A stretch of 64,000 nt of DNA from Avena insularis (Eukaryota > Streptophyta > Magnoliopsida > Poales > Poaceae), in NCBI GenBank assembly GCA_023614405.1, contig CM042689.1:281115533-281179532 (forward strand). Reading direction: 5' to 3'. Below the pieces are notes generated by a model. That model did no database searches. It saw only the letters and a program-made list of their open reading frames with translations, and was not told the origin of the DNA. The translations under genes were made by a program, and so were the position numbers. This document shows positions 24,006-35,082 of the stretch, in pieces (the stretch's first letter is position 1; every line of letters starts with the position of its first letter).

Positions 24006-24756
24006 ATTGAAAGTACAAAGGAAGTCGCCTAGAGGGGGGGTGAATAGGCTTTTAAAATTATTACGGTTTAGGCTCAAGTAAATGCGGAATAAAACTAACG
24101 TTTAATTTATTGAGCACAAAACCTAGCCACTAAGTTAACCTAGGTGCACCAACAACCTATGCTAAGCAATACAAGCAACAAGGTGATAGCAAGGTATAAA
24201 TACTTCAAGCACGATGGCTATCACAATGTAAAGTGCATAAGTAAAGGGTTCGGTTGAGAGATAACCGATGGACGCGGAGACGAAGATTTGTTTCCCGAAG
24301 TTCACTTCCAAAGAAGCTACGTCTCCGTTGGAGAGGTGCGATGGCGCAATGCTCTCCGAACGCCACAAATGGCTCACCTCGAGGTGTGGTGGCTCGATGC
24401 ACACCCAACGCCACACAAGTCCTCACCCCGGATGCGGAAGCACGCAACTCACCGACGCCACAAAAGGCTCACCCTATTCTCCCAAGTGCGCACCACAAAA
24501 GGCGGGCACTTGATCCACTATGGGACGCTTGAGGGCGGTCACCGAACCCGTACAAGATTGGGGCTAACTCCACAACTCAATTGGAGGCTCCCAACAACAA
24601 AGCCACAAAAGGCCAACAATGCCACAAAAGGCCAACAATGCTAAAAAAAGGCTACAAGACCACAAAAGGTCAACAATCCAACCATTAACTGCCTAGGGTT
24701 CCAAGGAACCTAAGAGAAACAATCTCACAAGCTTGAACTCGCCGAATCTCCGAGGA

Positions 24757-24966
24757 GAACTCAAACCTATGCACCAAATGCAAAGGCAAGTCCTTCTCCC
24801 CCAAATTCCAACAAAGCTACAAAAGCTATTGGGGGAATAAGGGAGCAAGAACACAAGAGTAGAACTCAAACCTATGCACCAAATGCAAGGGCAAGTCCTT
24901 CTCTCCCAAATTCCAACAAAGCTACAAAAGCTATTGGGGGAATAAGGGAGGAAGAACACAAGAGGA
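24757..24966 (-). repeat. 105-bp tandem duplication in LTR3
   Basis: Same two-unit duplication as in the other LTRs. Confidence 0.85.
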
Positions 24967-25196
24967 GAATACAAAACTCTCCAAGATCTAGATCCCAATG
25001 ATTCCTTCACAAAGAAGGTATTTGACTTGGGGGATTGTAGATCTAGATCTCCTCTCTCAAATCCCTCAAAAAGATGCAAGAGTCATAGGAGGGGAAAGGG
25101 AGAGGGAAAGCTTCTTCAAGGTTGACAATGGAGGAGAGAGAGAAAGCCAAGAACCAAGAAGAAAAGCTAGTACCCACGAAGGGGAAGAGGAGCCCC

Positions 25197-25203
25197 TTTT
25201 AAA
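25197..25203 (-). promoter_or_regulatory. Candidate TATA box, LTR3
   Basis: TTTAAAAGG on minus, downstream of the palindrome cluster. Confidence 0.4.
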
Positions 25204-25244
25204 GGGCTCCTAGATCTGCCCATTATGGGCATTCGCGACACCTG

Positions 25245-25592
25245 GCCGGAACTTCCGGTGGGATGCCGGAAGTTCCGGTGGCACGCAGCCATCGTCGAAA
25301 ACTGTAGAGCGAGAAACTGAAAAAAAAAGAATCATGGCGGAACTTCCGGCTCTGGTGAAGTTCCGCCCAGCACAGCTCAACGGTCATCGGACCGTTGACG
25401 CCTTTCGAGCGCAACCGGAAGTTCCGGTCAAAACAGACGGAAGTTCGGTGAACTTCGATGCAAGTTCCGCAAATAGAACGCTTCAAAACAGAAGGTTACC
25501 GAGCATGAGCGGAAGAAGACCCGGAACTTCTACCGAACTTTCGGTGGCAAAGATGCCTGGCGGAACTTCCGGTGGGAAGCCGAACTTCAGTC
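25245..25592 (-). promoter_or_regulatory. Palindrome cluster, LTR3 (eroded)
   Basis: Same palindrome array, with the most missing bases of the four copies. Confidence 0.75.
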
Positions 25593-26545
25593 GTGAAATT
25601 CGAAAACCAGAAAACCGTAAACGCAATAACTTTTGCATCAAGACTCCAAACGGATGAAACCAATTTTTGGAAAGATAACGACGAATAGAATCCAACAAAA
25701 ATATTGGGTATCACCTTGGGAGAAAATATCATGAATATATATGTGATCTATCCCCAAGGTGTGGAGCCGAAAACTCATAAGATCAAAAACCGCAATAAGA
25801 TATGCAAGTGAAATCCTTAGATGATGAGCTAGAGCTTGTTAAGATGGTGACCACAAGCTCTAGATCCTCTCATGGACAAGAACCAAATAATAACCAAGAA
25901 AGATGATGACATTAATGCAAAGGTTTGAGCTCTCTCCGAACGATGCAAACGAGACACCCGCTTGAGAGCCCTCTTGATAGTACGGCTATCTATCCTAAAC
26001 CCGGTCTCCCAACTAACAAAACAAGACCCGCAAAAGAGAAGCCCTATCAACATACCTTTGCCTTGAGCCCACTTGAACTTGATGTAGACCGTCTTGTTCT
26101 TCTATAGTGGGAACACCTTTCTTGTTTGCTCTTGCTCGCTCTTGCTTGGTGAAGACTTGCAAAATGCTCCCCCATACTCCGTGGGGAAACCTCTTATTTG
26201 AACTTGTCTTCATCATTCCATGAGCACGAGGATGGCAAGCTTCAAGCATGAGATTTTCTAGAGATGGCGCATCTTGAGCTCGTCCTTCTTCATCCTTACT
26301 TGAGGTTGATCCATCTTGATGCAACTCTTTGCATATGGCTTGATCGACCTTCAAGCTCCTTCTTTCTTCATGATTCCAATGGGCACAAAGCCCTTGGACA
26401 TTTCTTCATCTTCCAACCTTGAGACCAACACATGGCCCAAGCGATGCCAATGGACAAACCTACAAGTGAAACTCAATTTACACATTAGTCCATAGAGATT
26501 GTCATTAATTACCAAAACCACACATGGGGCATACATGCCCTTTCA

Positions 26546-29500
26546 ATCTCCCCATTTTGGTAATTGATGACAATCCTTAGAGGTTTAAATATGACAATTA
26601 ATGATTAAAGCGGTTGCCCCAACATCAAATACTACACAAGTATGTGATGTTGGTACAACCACAATATATAGAGAAAACTCCCCCACAATCTATGCATGTG
26701 TGATGAACTTGAATTTCATTGCATAGATTGCCAAACGTTACCGTTGGTTGAGTTTCCTCTATATATTCAACATGCAAAGAAAACACAAAGATGCAAGAGC
26801 ATGAGAGGCAAATGCTTAAGAACACACTCAAAGCAAAGGCCAACTTCCCTTAAACCCTCCAAAACTTCTCCCCCCTTGGCATCGATTGCCAAAATGGGTG
26901 AAAAGTTCTAGACGGCCAACATAGTGAGAATTCCTCCAAAGGTGTGCATATGCACAAGGCAAATGATGAGAACTAGGGAGGAAGTAAAACTATATTGAGG
27001 AACCAAAGAAAGCAAAAAAGAAAAGAAAGAAAAGAAAAAGGGCTTCAACAAATGAAGCGAGCAATCAAAAGATCCAAATGAAACAAATGAAACACCATCA
27101 AATGATGTCAAAAGGAAACAACAACCAAAAGAGTGTTTAAATAAAAATAGAGAAGCTCCCCAAACTTTGTGCAAAGATTAGTATACTTGTATTGAATACA
27201 ATATGCACAAATATGGAATCCTTGCTCCCCCATAAGCATTTAAACCACAAGAAACGAGAAAGAAGGAACATGTGCATCATTAAATGAATTATAGAAGCTC
27301 CCAAAGATTGTGCACAAATTATAGTAATTATATTTGGAAACAATATGCACAACCATGGAATCCTCACTCCTTCAAAACCATTTAGCAATGCACACAAAAT
27401 ACAATAATTTGTAAACCACCGAAGAATCAAAATGAAGTAAGAGGTGATTTCCAAGAAATGCAAAAACAACCAAATATTGATCTTCTCTTGTGTGTATAAA
27501 TTTTTAGGTGGAAAATATCACAAAGACATATAACCACAAAGAAACATGCACACACAAAACAGATACTCAAGAAAACACATGAAGACCCAAAAAGAAGTCA
27601 TAGAATATACCAATAAGATGTTTTGCTTAAAAGCATGCCCAAGGGTTCAAATATATCTTATTGTACATCAATGAGCTTCAAACACCAACATACCCCATAC
27701 AACACAACTATTCTCAAGGGAAGAAGAGGATAGAAGGAATATATGGAGAAAGGCAACAAGTATCACAAGATAGAAATCAACTTGGCAAAAATACTCACTA
27801 TTGCACATGGGAGATATTGAGGAAATGATATGCAACAAAATTGCTAGATTGACATATTTGGGATTAGTGAATCATGAGCATGATTTAGTATAGTACCCAT
27901 TATATGCACTCATCTCAACATACACACATTTGCAATAGAGAGAACTCTTCAAAGCCAAAACAAGAAATCCTACATATGGAAGAACACAAATTCATGCCAA
28001 CAAGCAACCTACACAAGGTTGGGAACAAGATATTTATGCATGAGAGAGAGATACTTGTTACCGAGATATAATTGGTAGGATGAATAAGATATGAATTCGT
28101 TGATCATCCTAACTTGCATACAACTAACATGTAGACGCCACTTCTTCCTTGTTCAAGATACAAGCACCCAATATATATCTCCAATGCACCTAAAACACAA
28201 TTATGTACACTATGGTCCCCAAACAAATTGGGTCCAAAGTAGTTAGTGAAACTTCAATACATAGGAGAGCCCCCACACAAATATGTGCATATTGATATGA
28301 AATTGAATTTCATGCACATCTTAGCCCATTAGGATTTGGTGGAGTTTCTCCTATATATTGGATCAAAGAAAGCAAGCATGCCATAATATATACAAGAAGT
28401 AAATATGCATGCATAGGCTTTCAAGAACCAAAAGGAGATACAATTTGAACAAAAACACCAAGTAAACCAATAAGACACACACAAAAGTGTGACTCGACAA
28501 AAGGTGTCCAAATTGTATCGAAGAGCCAAATCAACACATGAAAGAGCACAAGTTCAACAAATGAACTCGAAAGAGCCAAAGAAAAAGGATAAGAAAAATA
28601 CCAAGGCTCAAGGATTTATCTCATCCTAAAAGAACAAAACAAGTGAAACGGAATGAGATAAAGCCAACTCCCAACGAGAGCAAGGAAATAATAACCAAAA
28701 CAAACTCTTCACACTTTTCATGATGGCACACAAAGTACCAACACAAAAAGGATCGAGCTTCCAAGCAAATAGGATCAAATCAAGAAGCATAAAACAATGT
28801 TCTAGATAATATAGGAGAGCTCCCCCATAAGTAGAGCATTATATATAATTTTGACTTTAAATGCAAAATGCCCACAAATGAGATCATCACTACTACTTAC
28901 ACTAAATAAAACACAAGGGGAATAAATAAAATAAGAAGATCCACAAGAGGAAAGGAAATCTTGGGAGCAAATAGAAAAACATTTTCTTGACCAAAGAAAA
29001 GACAAATAAGAAAATGCAAAAGTGAATATGATCAATAAAATCTACCATATATTAAATACTAATTGTCCAAGGACAAGAAGTAATAGGGATAATTTTCCCG
29101 AGGTAGTTTGCAAGGATATCCAAGATCATATTCACACAAAGAAGGATATAACAAGATAGGAATTAAGCTAGATGTTTCGAAAGAGATTCTTGATTGCTTC
29201 AAATAGTCACACAATCACTAGTGATTGGATTAAATAGAAGCAAGTGATTCCCATGAGGATATGTAGATCCAAATATGAGGAAACACATACCAAGAATCAC
29301 TCTCACAAACAAGATCCAAAAGATGAGCAATAAAAACATTTAAGTAAATTGGAACTTGTATGAGCAAATGTGCCACGTAGGAACTAGATAATTCTCAATA
29401 TAAAATCTAAGTGGCACTACCTCAAATGTCCACATTTTCTAGGTTTGTAATATGCACAAAGCATATGACTCCCCCATAATGTGATAAACCAAGAAATAAC

Positions 29501-30051
29501 AACAAGAGGCAAGAAAAACAAAATAGAGGTATTAATGGACATTATGGAATATAAGATTCTCATGAGAGAGACATACCACATAGAGAGTAGATAAACATGT
29601 AATAAAACTACTAAGTGGTTTTCCTCATGTACACACATTTTAGGATTGTGGAATGCCCAAGCATGACACTCCCCAAAACGGAATAGTCCATTAATCCCTC
29701 ATAAGAGCCAAATAAGATACCTACTAGAAACAATAAAGGCTCCAAACCAAAACGCAAATACATGGTGTGCTAACCAACATACACAAATATACATCATAGA
29801 TCAATATAGGTAAGTGGGAAGCACAACATGTACAAACACATGCAAGGTACAAAACCAACACATGCACAAGGGAGCAAGTAACTATAAATGTAAAGGAGTT
29901 AAGCACAAGTTACCGGAAGGAGGGACATTGGATATAGAATAGATGCATGATAACCCAAATAACTTGACTTTCATAAGAAGGAATAGATGAAGATCCATCA
30001 AATCTTCATAAGGTTGTCAAGTCTTCAATGCCCTCCAAAAACACCTATTGA
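26546..30051 (-). other. Sirevirus interior 3: non-coding zone with multiplied polypurine tracts
   Basis: Near-identical to the other two interiors. The PPT beside LTR3 reads tctcccc, one C shorter than in units 1 and 2. Confidence 0.75.
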
Positions 30052-32439
30052 TCAAGTTTTAGCTTGTTGGTCCCCAACCAAGTTGGGTCCTAAGAAGTTA
30101 GTCACAATAGGTTTGGCCACCCAAATGGTTCTTCTCTTGACACCACTTTGGGCACCAACAAATTTGGCAAACACATTGCCCATCTCATCCTTACGAAGAA
30201 AATAAGCATCATCAATCAAGATAGGATGAGATGAGGAGATACCGATGGTGCATGAGGAAGAAAGGTGCCCTTCTCACGACATATGTAGCAAGTTCTTCTC
30301 TTGCCATCTTTCTTCTTGGGAGGAGCTGCACCATGAAGAAGAGCTTGAGTCTTCTTGGGAAGTGGCCCATCTTGAGCTTGTGGAGGAGCTTGAGGCCGCT
30401 TCCCTCGCTTCCCACTAAGAGGCTTCTTCTTCAATGGGCAATCCCTCACATGATGCCCTTCTTCCTTGCACTTGAAGCACACAATGTTGGCCGGATTCTT
30501 CACTTGTCCTTGGCCCTTATTCTTTTTCCCCTTGTGCTTCAACGAGTTAGTGGGCTTGCTCTTGGTGTTGGAGTTGAATCCAAGCCCACTCTTGTCACTT
30601 GGGGGACGTGCACACTCAACATCTTCTTGAGTGTGGTCTTCCCTTCATGACACCTTTTCAAGTCATTCTTCAAAGAAGTGACTTGAGACTTGAGCTCTTT
30701 GACTTCCTCTACATGGTTAGTATCAACAACAATACTAGAGGAAGTAGAAGCTTCATTGTTAGAGCAACAAGGCAAATGATGCAATTCATCACAAGATTTA
30801 GCATGGTTGTGAGAGGATGAATTACAAGGACCAGCACATGGCAATATAGCATTAGGAGTAGATGTAGTGCTAATGTCCACATGAGGCCCACTAGATGTTA
30901 CCTTTGACACAATGGCCTCATGAGCTAACCTTAGCCTACCATGGGAGACTAGAAGATCCTCATGCGAGCTTGAGAGCTTGGCATGACTTTCTTCTAATTT
31001 CCCATAGTTGCTAGCAAAGCAAGTTGAGCCTTTAGCTCAACATTCTCCTTCAAGATAGATGCTTCACAAGAAATAGAGTTAGTAGCACACGCATCATCAA
31101 TAAAAGCAAGAGGTGAGTGCAACTTGGAAAGCTCTTTAGAATATGAAGCTTTAAGTTGCTCATGTGACTCGGTGAGTTTGATGAGCTCACCCTTGATGAC
31201 CCTAGAGCCATTGTTGAGGTGCTCAAAATCCTCAAGGAGTTTAGCATAGGCAACTTCAAGTTCATCATTTTTAATTTGAAGAGCACTTGCCACCTCAAAC
31301 TCTCTATCATGAGATTTCTTTACTCTAGATAGCTCTAGAGCAAAGGCCTCCTCAAGAGAATCCTTAGTGGTTTGTTCCTCTTCAAGAGCTTCATTTAGGT
31401 TGGCAATTTCATTAGCATACTCACGCTCAAGACAACTTATTTTATCTATTTTCTCCTCATGCTCATATATTAGTTTCCTACTTTCAATAGCACAAGTCAA
31501 GATTTCAATGAAAGTAGAGCAAGCATTTTTATTAGGATGAAGAGCACGAAGGACTAGCCCCCCCTTCTCTTTTAAGGAAGCAACATCATCATCTACTTCT
31601 ATATGATCAACATTCACATCATCATGAGATATATTGGAGTCCAAAGGAGAGGTTACCTTTGAACCCTTAGCCATGAGGCACAAGTGAACATTGGAAGAGG
31701 ATGATGATGAGGGAACACATGAAGCTCTAATGACAACTTTGCCTTGGCCCACACATTCTTCACTTTCCTCTACATGGTTAGCAACACAAGAACTAGAGGA
31801 AATGGAAGCACATTTATCATAGCAACAAGGCAAAGCAAGCATATCATCATGAGATATATCCAATTCATTTCTACAAGATATGCAAGGGCAATCAACACTA
31901 GGATGTAAATCACATATGGTCCTACAAGTGTTCATGCCCAAAGATACAACATTGCAATGAGATAGAGACAAAGAATCATGAATGGAAATCTCACTATCTA
32001 CATTGCAAGTTCTATCACCACTCACCATATCATTACCTTTTGACAACTCACATGTTGGTCTAGTGGAAGAAGATGATAAATCATCGCGGCCGGAGGTGGA
32101 TGGAACACAATCATCCTCATTAAGCTTGGACACATCATATTTTGCTTGAATCTTGGTCCATATATCATGAGCATTCTGGAAAGGCATGATTGAGGAAAGA
32201 ACTACAAAGCTCACAACATTAACAAGCACATTAGATGCTTGAGCTTCGAGATAAGAGTTTGTCTTCTCCTCCAAAGATAGATTTTGGGGATCCTTAGGAG
32301 GAGACAAGCCCATATCTAGAATGTGCTCAATGTTTGGGTCAATGGCCCGGAAATGACTAAGCATGCGAGTACGCCAAACATCATAATGTGTGCCATCAAA
32401 AGTAAATGTGTGAGAGTGCACTAAACCCCTAGGAGACAT
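30052..32439 (-). pseudogene. gag: Sirevirus Gag, copy 3 (N-terminal two thirds open)
   Basis: From the ATG at 32439 the frame is open to about 31000, the longest N-terminal stretch of the three copies. It shows the Copia Gag-like N-terminus, Ser-rich linker, first Cys-rich module, and coiled coil. A four-base loss (tagttagc to tagc) near 31013 breaks it. One-base losses near 30609 (acgtgcac) and 30267 (ggtgccctt) break it again; three missing bases near 30407 keep frame. The first knuckle is readable and the second is shifted out of frame by the 30267 change. The predicted product and its need for a helper are as for copy 1. Confidence 0.82.
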
Positions 32440-32480
32440 CTTTACTCTCGAGGCGGTGAAGCCTAAAAGCGAGAGACCTT

Positions 32481-32492
32481 GCTCTGATACCA
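32481..32492 (-). other. Primer binding site, Sirevirus unit 3 (5'-most)
   Basis: TGGTATCAGAGC on minus, two bases from LTR4. Confidence 0.9.
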
Positions 32493-33261
32493 ATTGAAAG
32501 TACAAAGGAAGTCGCCTAGAGGGGGGGTGAATAGGCTTTTAAAATTATTACGGTTTAGGCTCAAGTAAATGCGGAATAAAACTAACGTTTAATTTATTGA
32601 GCACAAAACCTAGCCACTAAGTTAACCTAGGTGCACCAACAACCTATGCTAAGCAATACAAGCAACAAGGTGATAGCAAGGTATAAATACTTCAAGCACG
32701 ATGGCTATCACAATGTAAAGTGCATAAGTAAAGGGTTCGGTTGAGAGATAACCGATGGACGCGGAGACGAAGATTTGTTTCCCGAAGTTCACTTCCAAAG
32801 AAGCTACGTCTCCGTTGGAGAGGTGCGATGGCGCAATGCTCTCCGAACGCCACAAATGGCTCACCTCGAGGTGTGGTGGCTCGATACACACCCAACGCCA
32901 CACAAGTCCTCACCCCGGATGCGGAAGCACGCAACTCACCGACGCCACAAAAGGCTCACCCTATTCTCCCAAGTGCGCACCACAAAGGCGGCACTTGATC
33001 CACTATGGGACGCTTGAGGGCGGTCACCGAACCCGTACAAGATTGGGGCTAACTCCACAACTCAATTGGAGGCTCCCAACAACAAAGCCACAAAAGGCCA
33101 ACAATGCCACAAAAGGCCAACAATGCTAAAAAAAGGCTACAAGACCACAAAAGGTCAACAAGACCACAAAAGGTCAACAATCCAACCACACAACCGTCTA
33201 GGGTTCCAAGGAACCTAAGAGAAACAATCTCACAAGCTTGAACTCACCGAATCTCCGAGGA

Positions 33262-33471
33262 GAACTCAAACCTATGCACCAAATGCAAAGGCAAGTCCTT
33301 CTCCCCCAAATTCCAACAAAGCTACAAAAGCTATTGGGGGAATAAGGGAGCAAGAACACAAGAGTAGAACTCAAACCTATGCACCAAATGCAAGGGCAAG
33401 TCCTTCTCTCCCAAATTCCAACAAAGCTACAAAAGCTATTGGGGGAATAAGGGAGGAAGAACACAAGAGGA
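33262..33471 (-). repeat. 105-bp tandem duplication in LTR4
   Basis: Same two-unit duplication as in the other LTRs. Confidence 0.85.
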
Positions 33472-33701
33472 GAATACAAAACTCTCCAAGATCTAGATCC
33501 CAATGATTCCTTCACAAAGAAGGTATTTGACTTGGGGGATTGTAGATCTAGATCTCCTCTCTCAAATCCCTCAAAAAGATGCAAGAGTCATAGGAGGGGA
33601 AAGGGAGAGGGAAAGCTTCTTCAAGGTTGACAATGGAGGAGAGAGAGAAAGCCAAGAACCAAGAAGAAAAGCTAGTACCCACGAAGGGGAAGAGGAGCCC
33701 C

Positions 33702-33708
33702 TTTTAAA
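33702..33708 (-). promoter_or_regulatory. Candidate TATA box, LTR4
   Basis: TTTAAAAGG on minus, downstream of the palindromes. In this 5' LTR it would drive the whole array. Confidence 0.45.
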
Positions 33709-33749
33709 GGGCTCCTAGATCTGCCCATTATGGGCATTCGCGACACCTG

Positions 33750-34112
33750 GCCGGAACTTCCGGTGGGATGCCGGAAGTTCCGGTGGCACGCAGCCATCGT
33801 CGAAAACTGCAGAGCGAGAAACTGAAAAAAAAAGAATCATGGCCGGAACTTCCGGCTCTGGGCGGAAGTTCCGCCCAGCCTGGCTCCAACGGTCATCAGA
33901 CCGTTGACGCCCGCTCCAGAAGCGCAACCGGAAGTTCCGGTCAAAACAGACCGGAAGTTCCGGTGAACTTCCGATGCAAGTTCCGGCAAATAGAACGCTT
34001 CAAAACAGAAGGTTACTGAGCATGAGCGGAAGAAGACCCGGAACTTCTACCGGAACTTTCGGTGGCAAAGATGCCCTGGCGGAACTTCCGGTGGGAAGCC
34101 GGAACTTCCGGT
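33750..34112 (-). promoter_or_regulatory. Palindrome cluster, LTR4
   Basis: CCGGAACTTCCGG / CCGGAAGTTCCGG array, well preserved and nearly identical to LTR1. Confidence 0.8.
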
Positions 34113-35077
34113 CAGGGAAATTCCAGAAACCAGAAAACCAGAAACGCAATAACTTTTGCATCCGAACTCCAAACGGGATGAAACCAATTTTGTTGGAAAG
34201 ATAACGACGAATAGAATCCAACAAAAAATATTGGGTATCACCTTGGGAGAAAATATCATGAATATATATGTGATCTATCCCCCAAGGTGTGGAGCCGGAA
34301 AACTCGCAAGATCAAAAACCGCAATAAGATATGCAAGTGAAATCCTTAGATGATGAGCTAGAGCTTGTTAAGATGGTGACCACAAGCTCTAGATCCTCTC
34401 ATGGACAAGAACCAAATAATAACCAAGAAAGATGATGATATGAATGCAAAGGTTTGAGCTCTCTCCGAACGATGCAAACGAGACACCCGCTTGAGAGCCC
34501 CTCTTGATAGTACGGCTATCTATCCTAAACCCGGTCTCCCAACTAACAACACAAGACCGGCAAAAGAGAAGCCCTATCAACATACCTTTGCCTTGAACGC
34601 CCCACTTGAACTTGATGTAGACCGTCTTGTTCTTCTATAGTGGGAACACCTTTCTTGTTTGCTCTTGCTCGCTCTTGCTTGATGAAGACTTGAAAAATGC
34701 TCCCCCATACTCCATGGGGAAACCTCTTATTTGAACTTGTCTTCATCATTCCATGAGCACGAGGATGGCAAGCTTCAAGCATGAGATCTTCTAGAGATGG
34801 CGCATCTTGAGCTCGTCCTTCTTCATCCTTACTTGAGGTTGATCCATCTTGATGCAACTCTTTGCACATGCCTTGATCGACCTTCAAGCTCCTTCTTTCT
34901 TCATGATTCCAATGGGCACAAAGCCCTTGGACATTTCTTCATCTTCCAACCTTGAGACCAACACATGGCCCAAGCGATGCCAATGGACAAACCTACAAGT
35001 GAAACTCAATTTACACATTAGTCCATAGAGATTGTCATTAATTACCAAAACCACACATGGGGGCATACATGCCCTTT

Positions 35078-35082
35078 CAACT
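35078..35082 (+). repeat. Direct repeat CAACT right of the Sirevirus array
   Basis: Partner of 6995-6999. Element A LTR sequence resumes with gtaaaatcc. Confidence 0.65.

Larger units (their letters stand above)
24008..26545 (-). repeat. Sirevirus LTR3 (shared by units 2 and 3)
   Basis: A complete LTR of 2538 bp, the shortest of the complete ones. The loss consists of many single-base deletions between about 25330 and 26580, extending a little past the LTR end (for example gatgcctgg for gatgccctgg, catggggc for catgggggc). Confidence 0.88.
7000..35079 (-). mobile_element. Tandem array of a gag-only Sirevirus (Ty1/Copia): LTR-int-LTR-int-LTR-int-LTR
   Basis: Four LTRs of about 2.55 kb alternate with three nearly identical interiors of about 5.95 kb. 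Period: LTR starts at 15500, 24008 and 32495. Read on minus, each LTR starts TGAAAGGGCATG and inner ones end ..TTTGTACTTTCA. Each is followed by a TGGTATCAGAGC primer site, a Gag ORF beginning MSPRG, a non-coding zone with many polypurine tracts, and the next LTR. No protease, integrase, reverse transcriptase or RNase H is present. Maximus/SIRE-type LTR ends, multiplied polypurine tracts and palindromes upstream of the TATA box are Sirevirus traits. Neighbouring units share LTRs, and one direct repeat brackets the whole. This fits one insertion enlarged by unequal LTR recombination. Confidence 0.88.
32495..35079 (-). repeat. Sirevirus LTR4 (outer right, 5' LTR of the array)
   Basis: A complete LTR of 2585 bp. 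It has private variants (for example cgatacacac, attttgttgg, gatgatatgaatgc), as expected for an original outer LTR. Confidence 0.9.

Noticed and set aside
7000..35079. Segmental duplication or satellite DNA as the source of the 8.5-kb period.
   Set aside because: Each period is exactly one LTR plus one interior, and the ends of the array coincide with LTR ends (one slightly short) rather than with unrelated flank.
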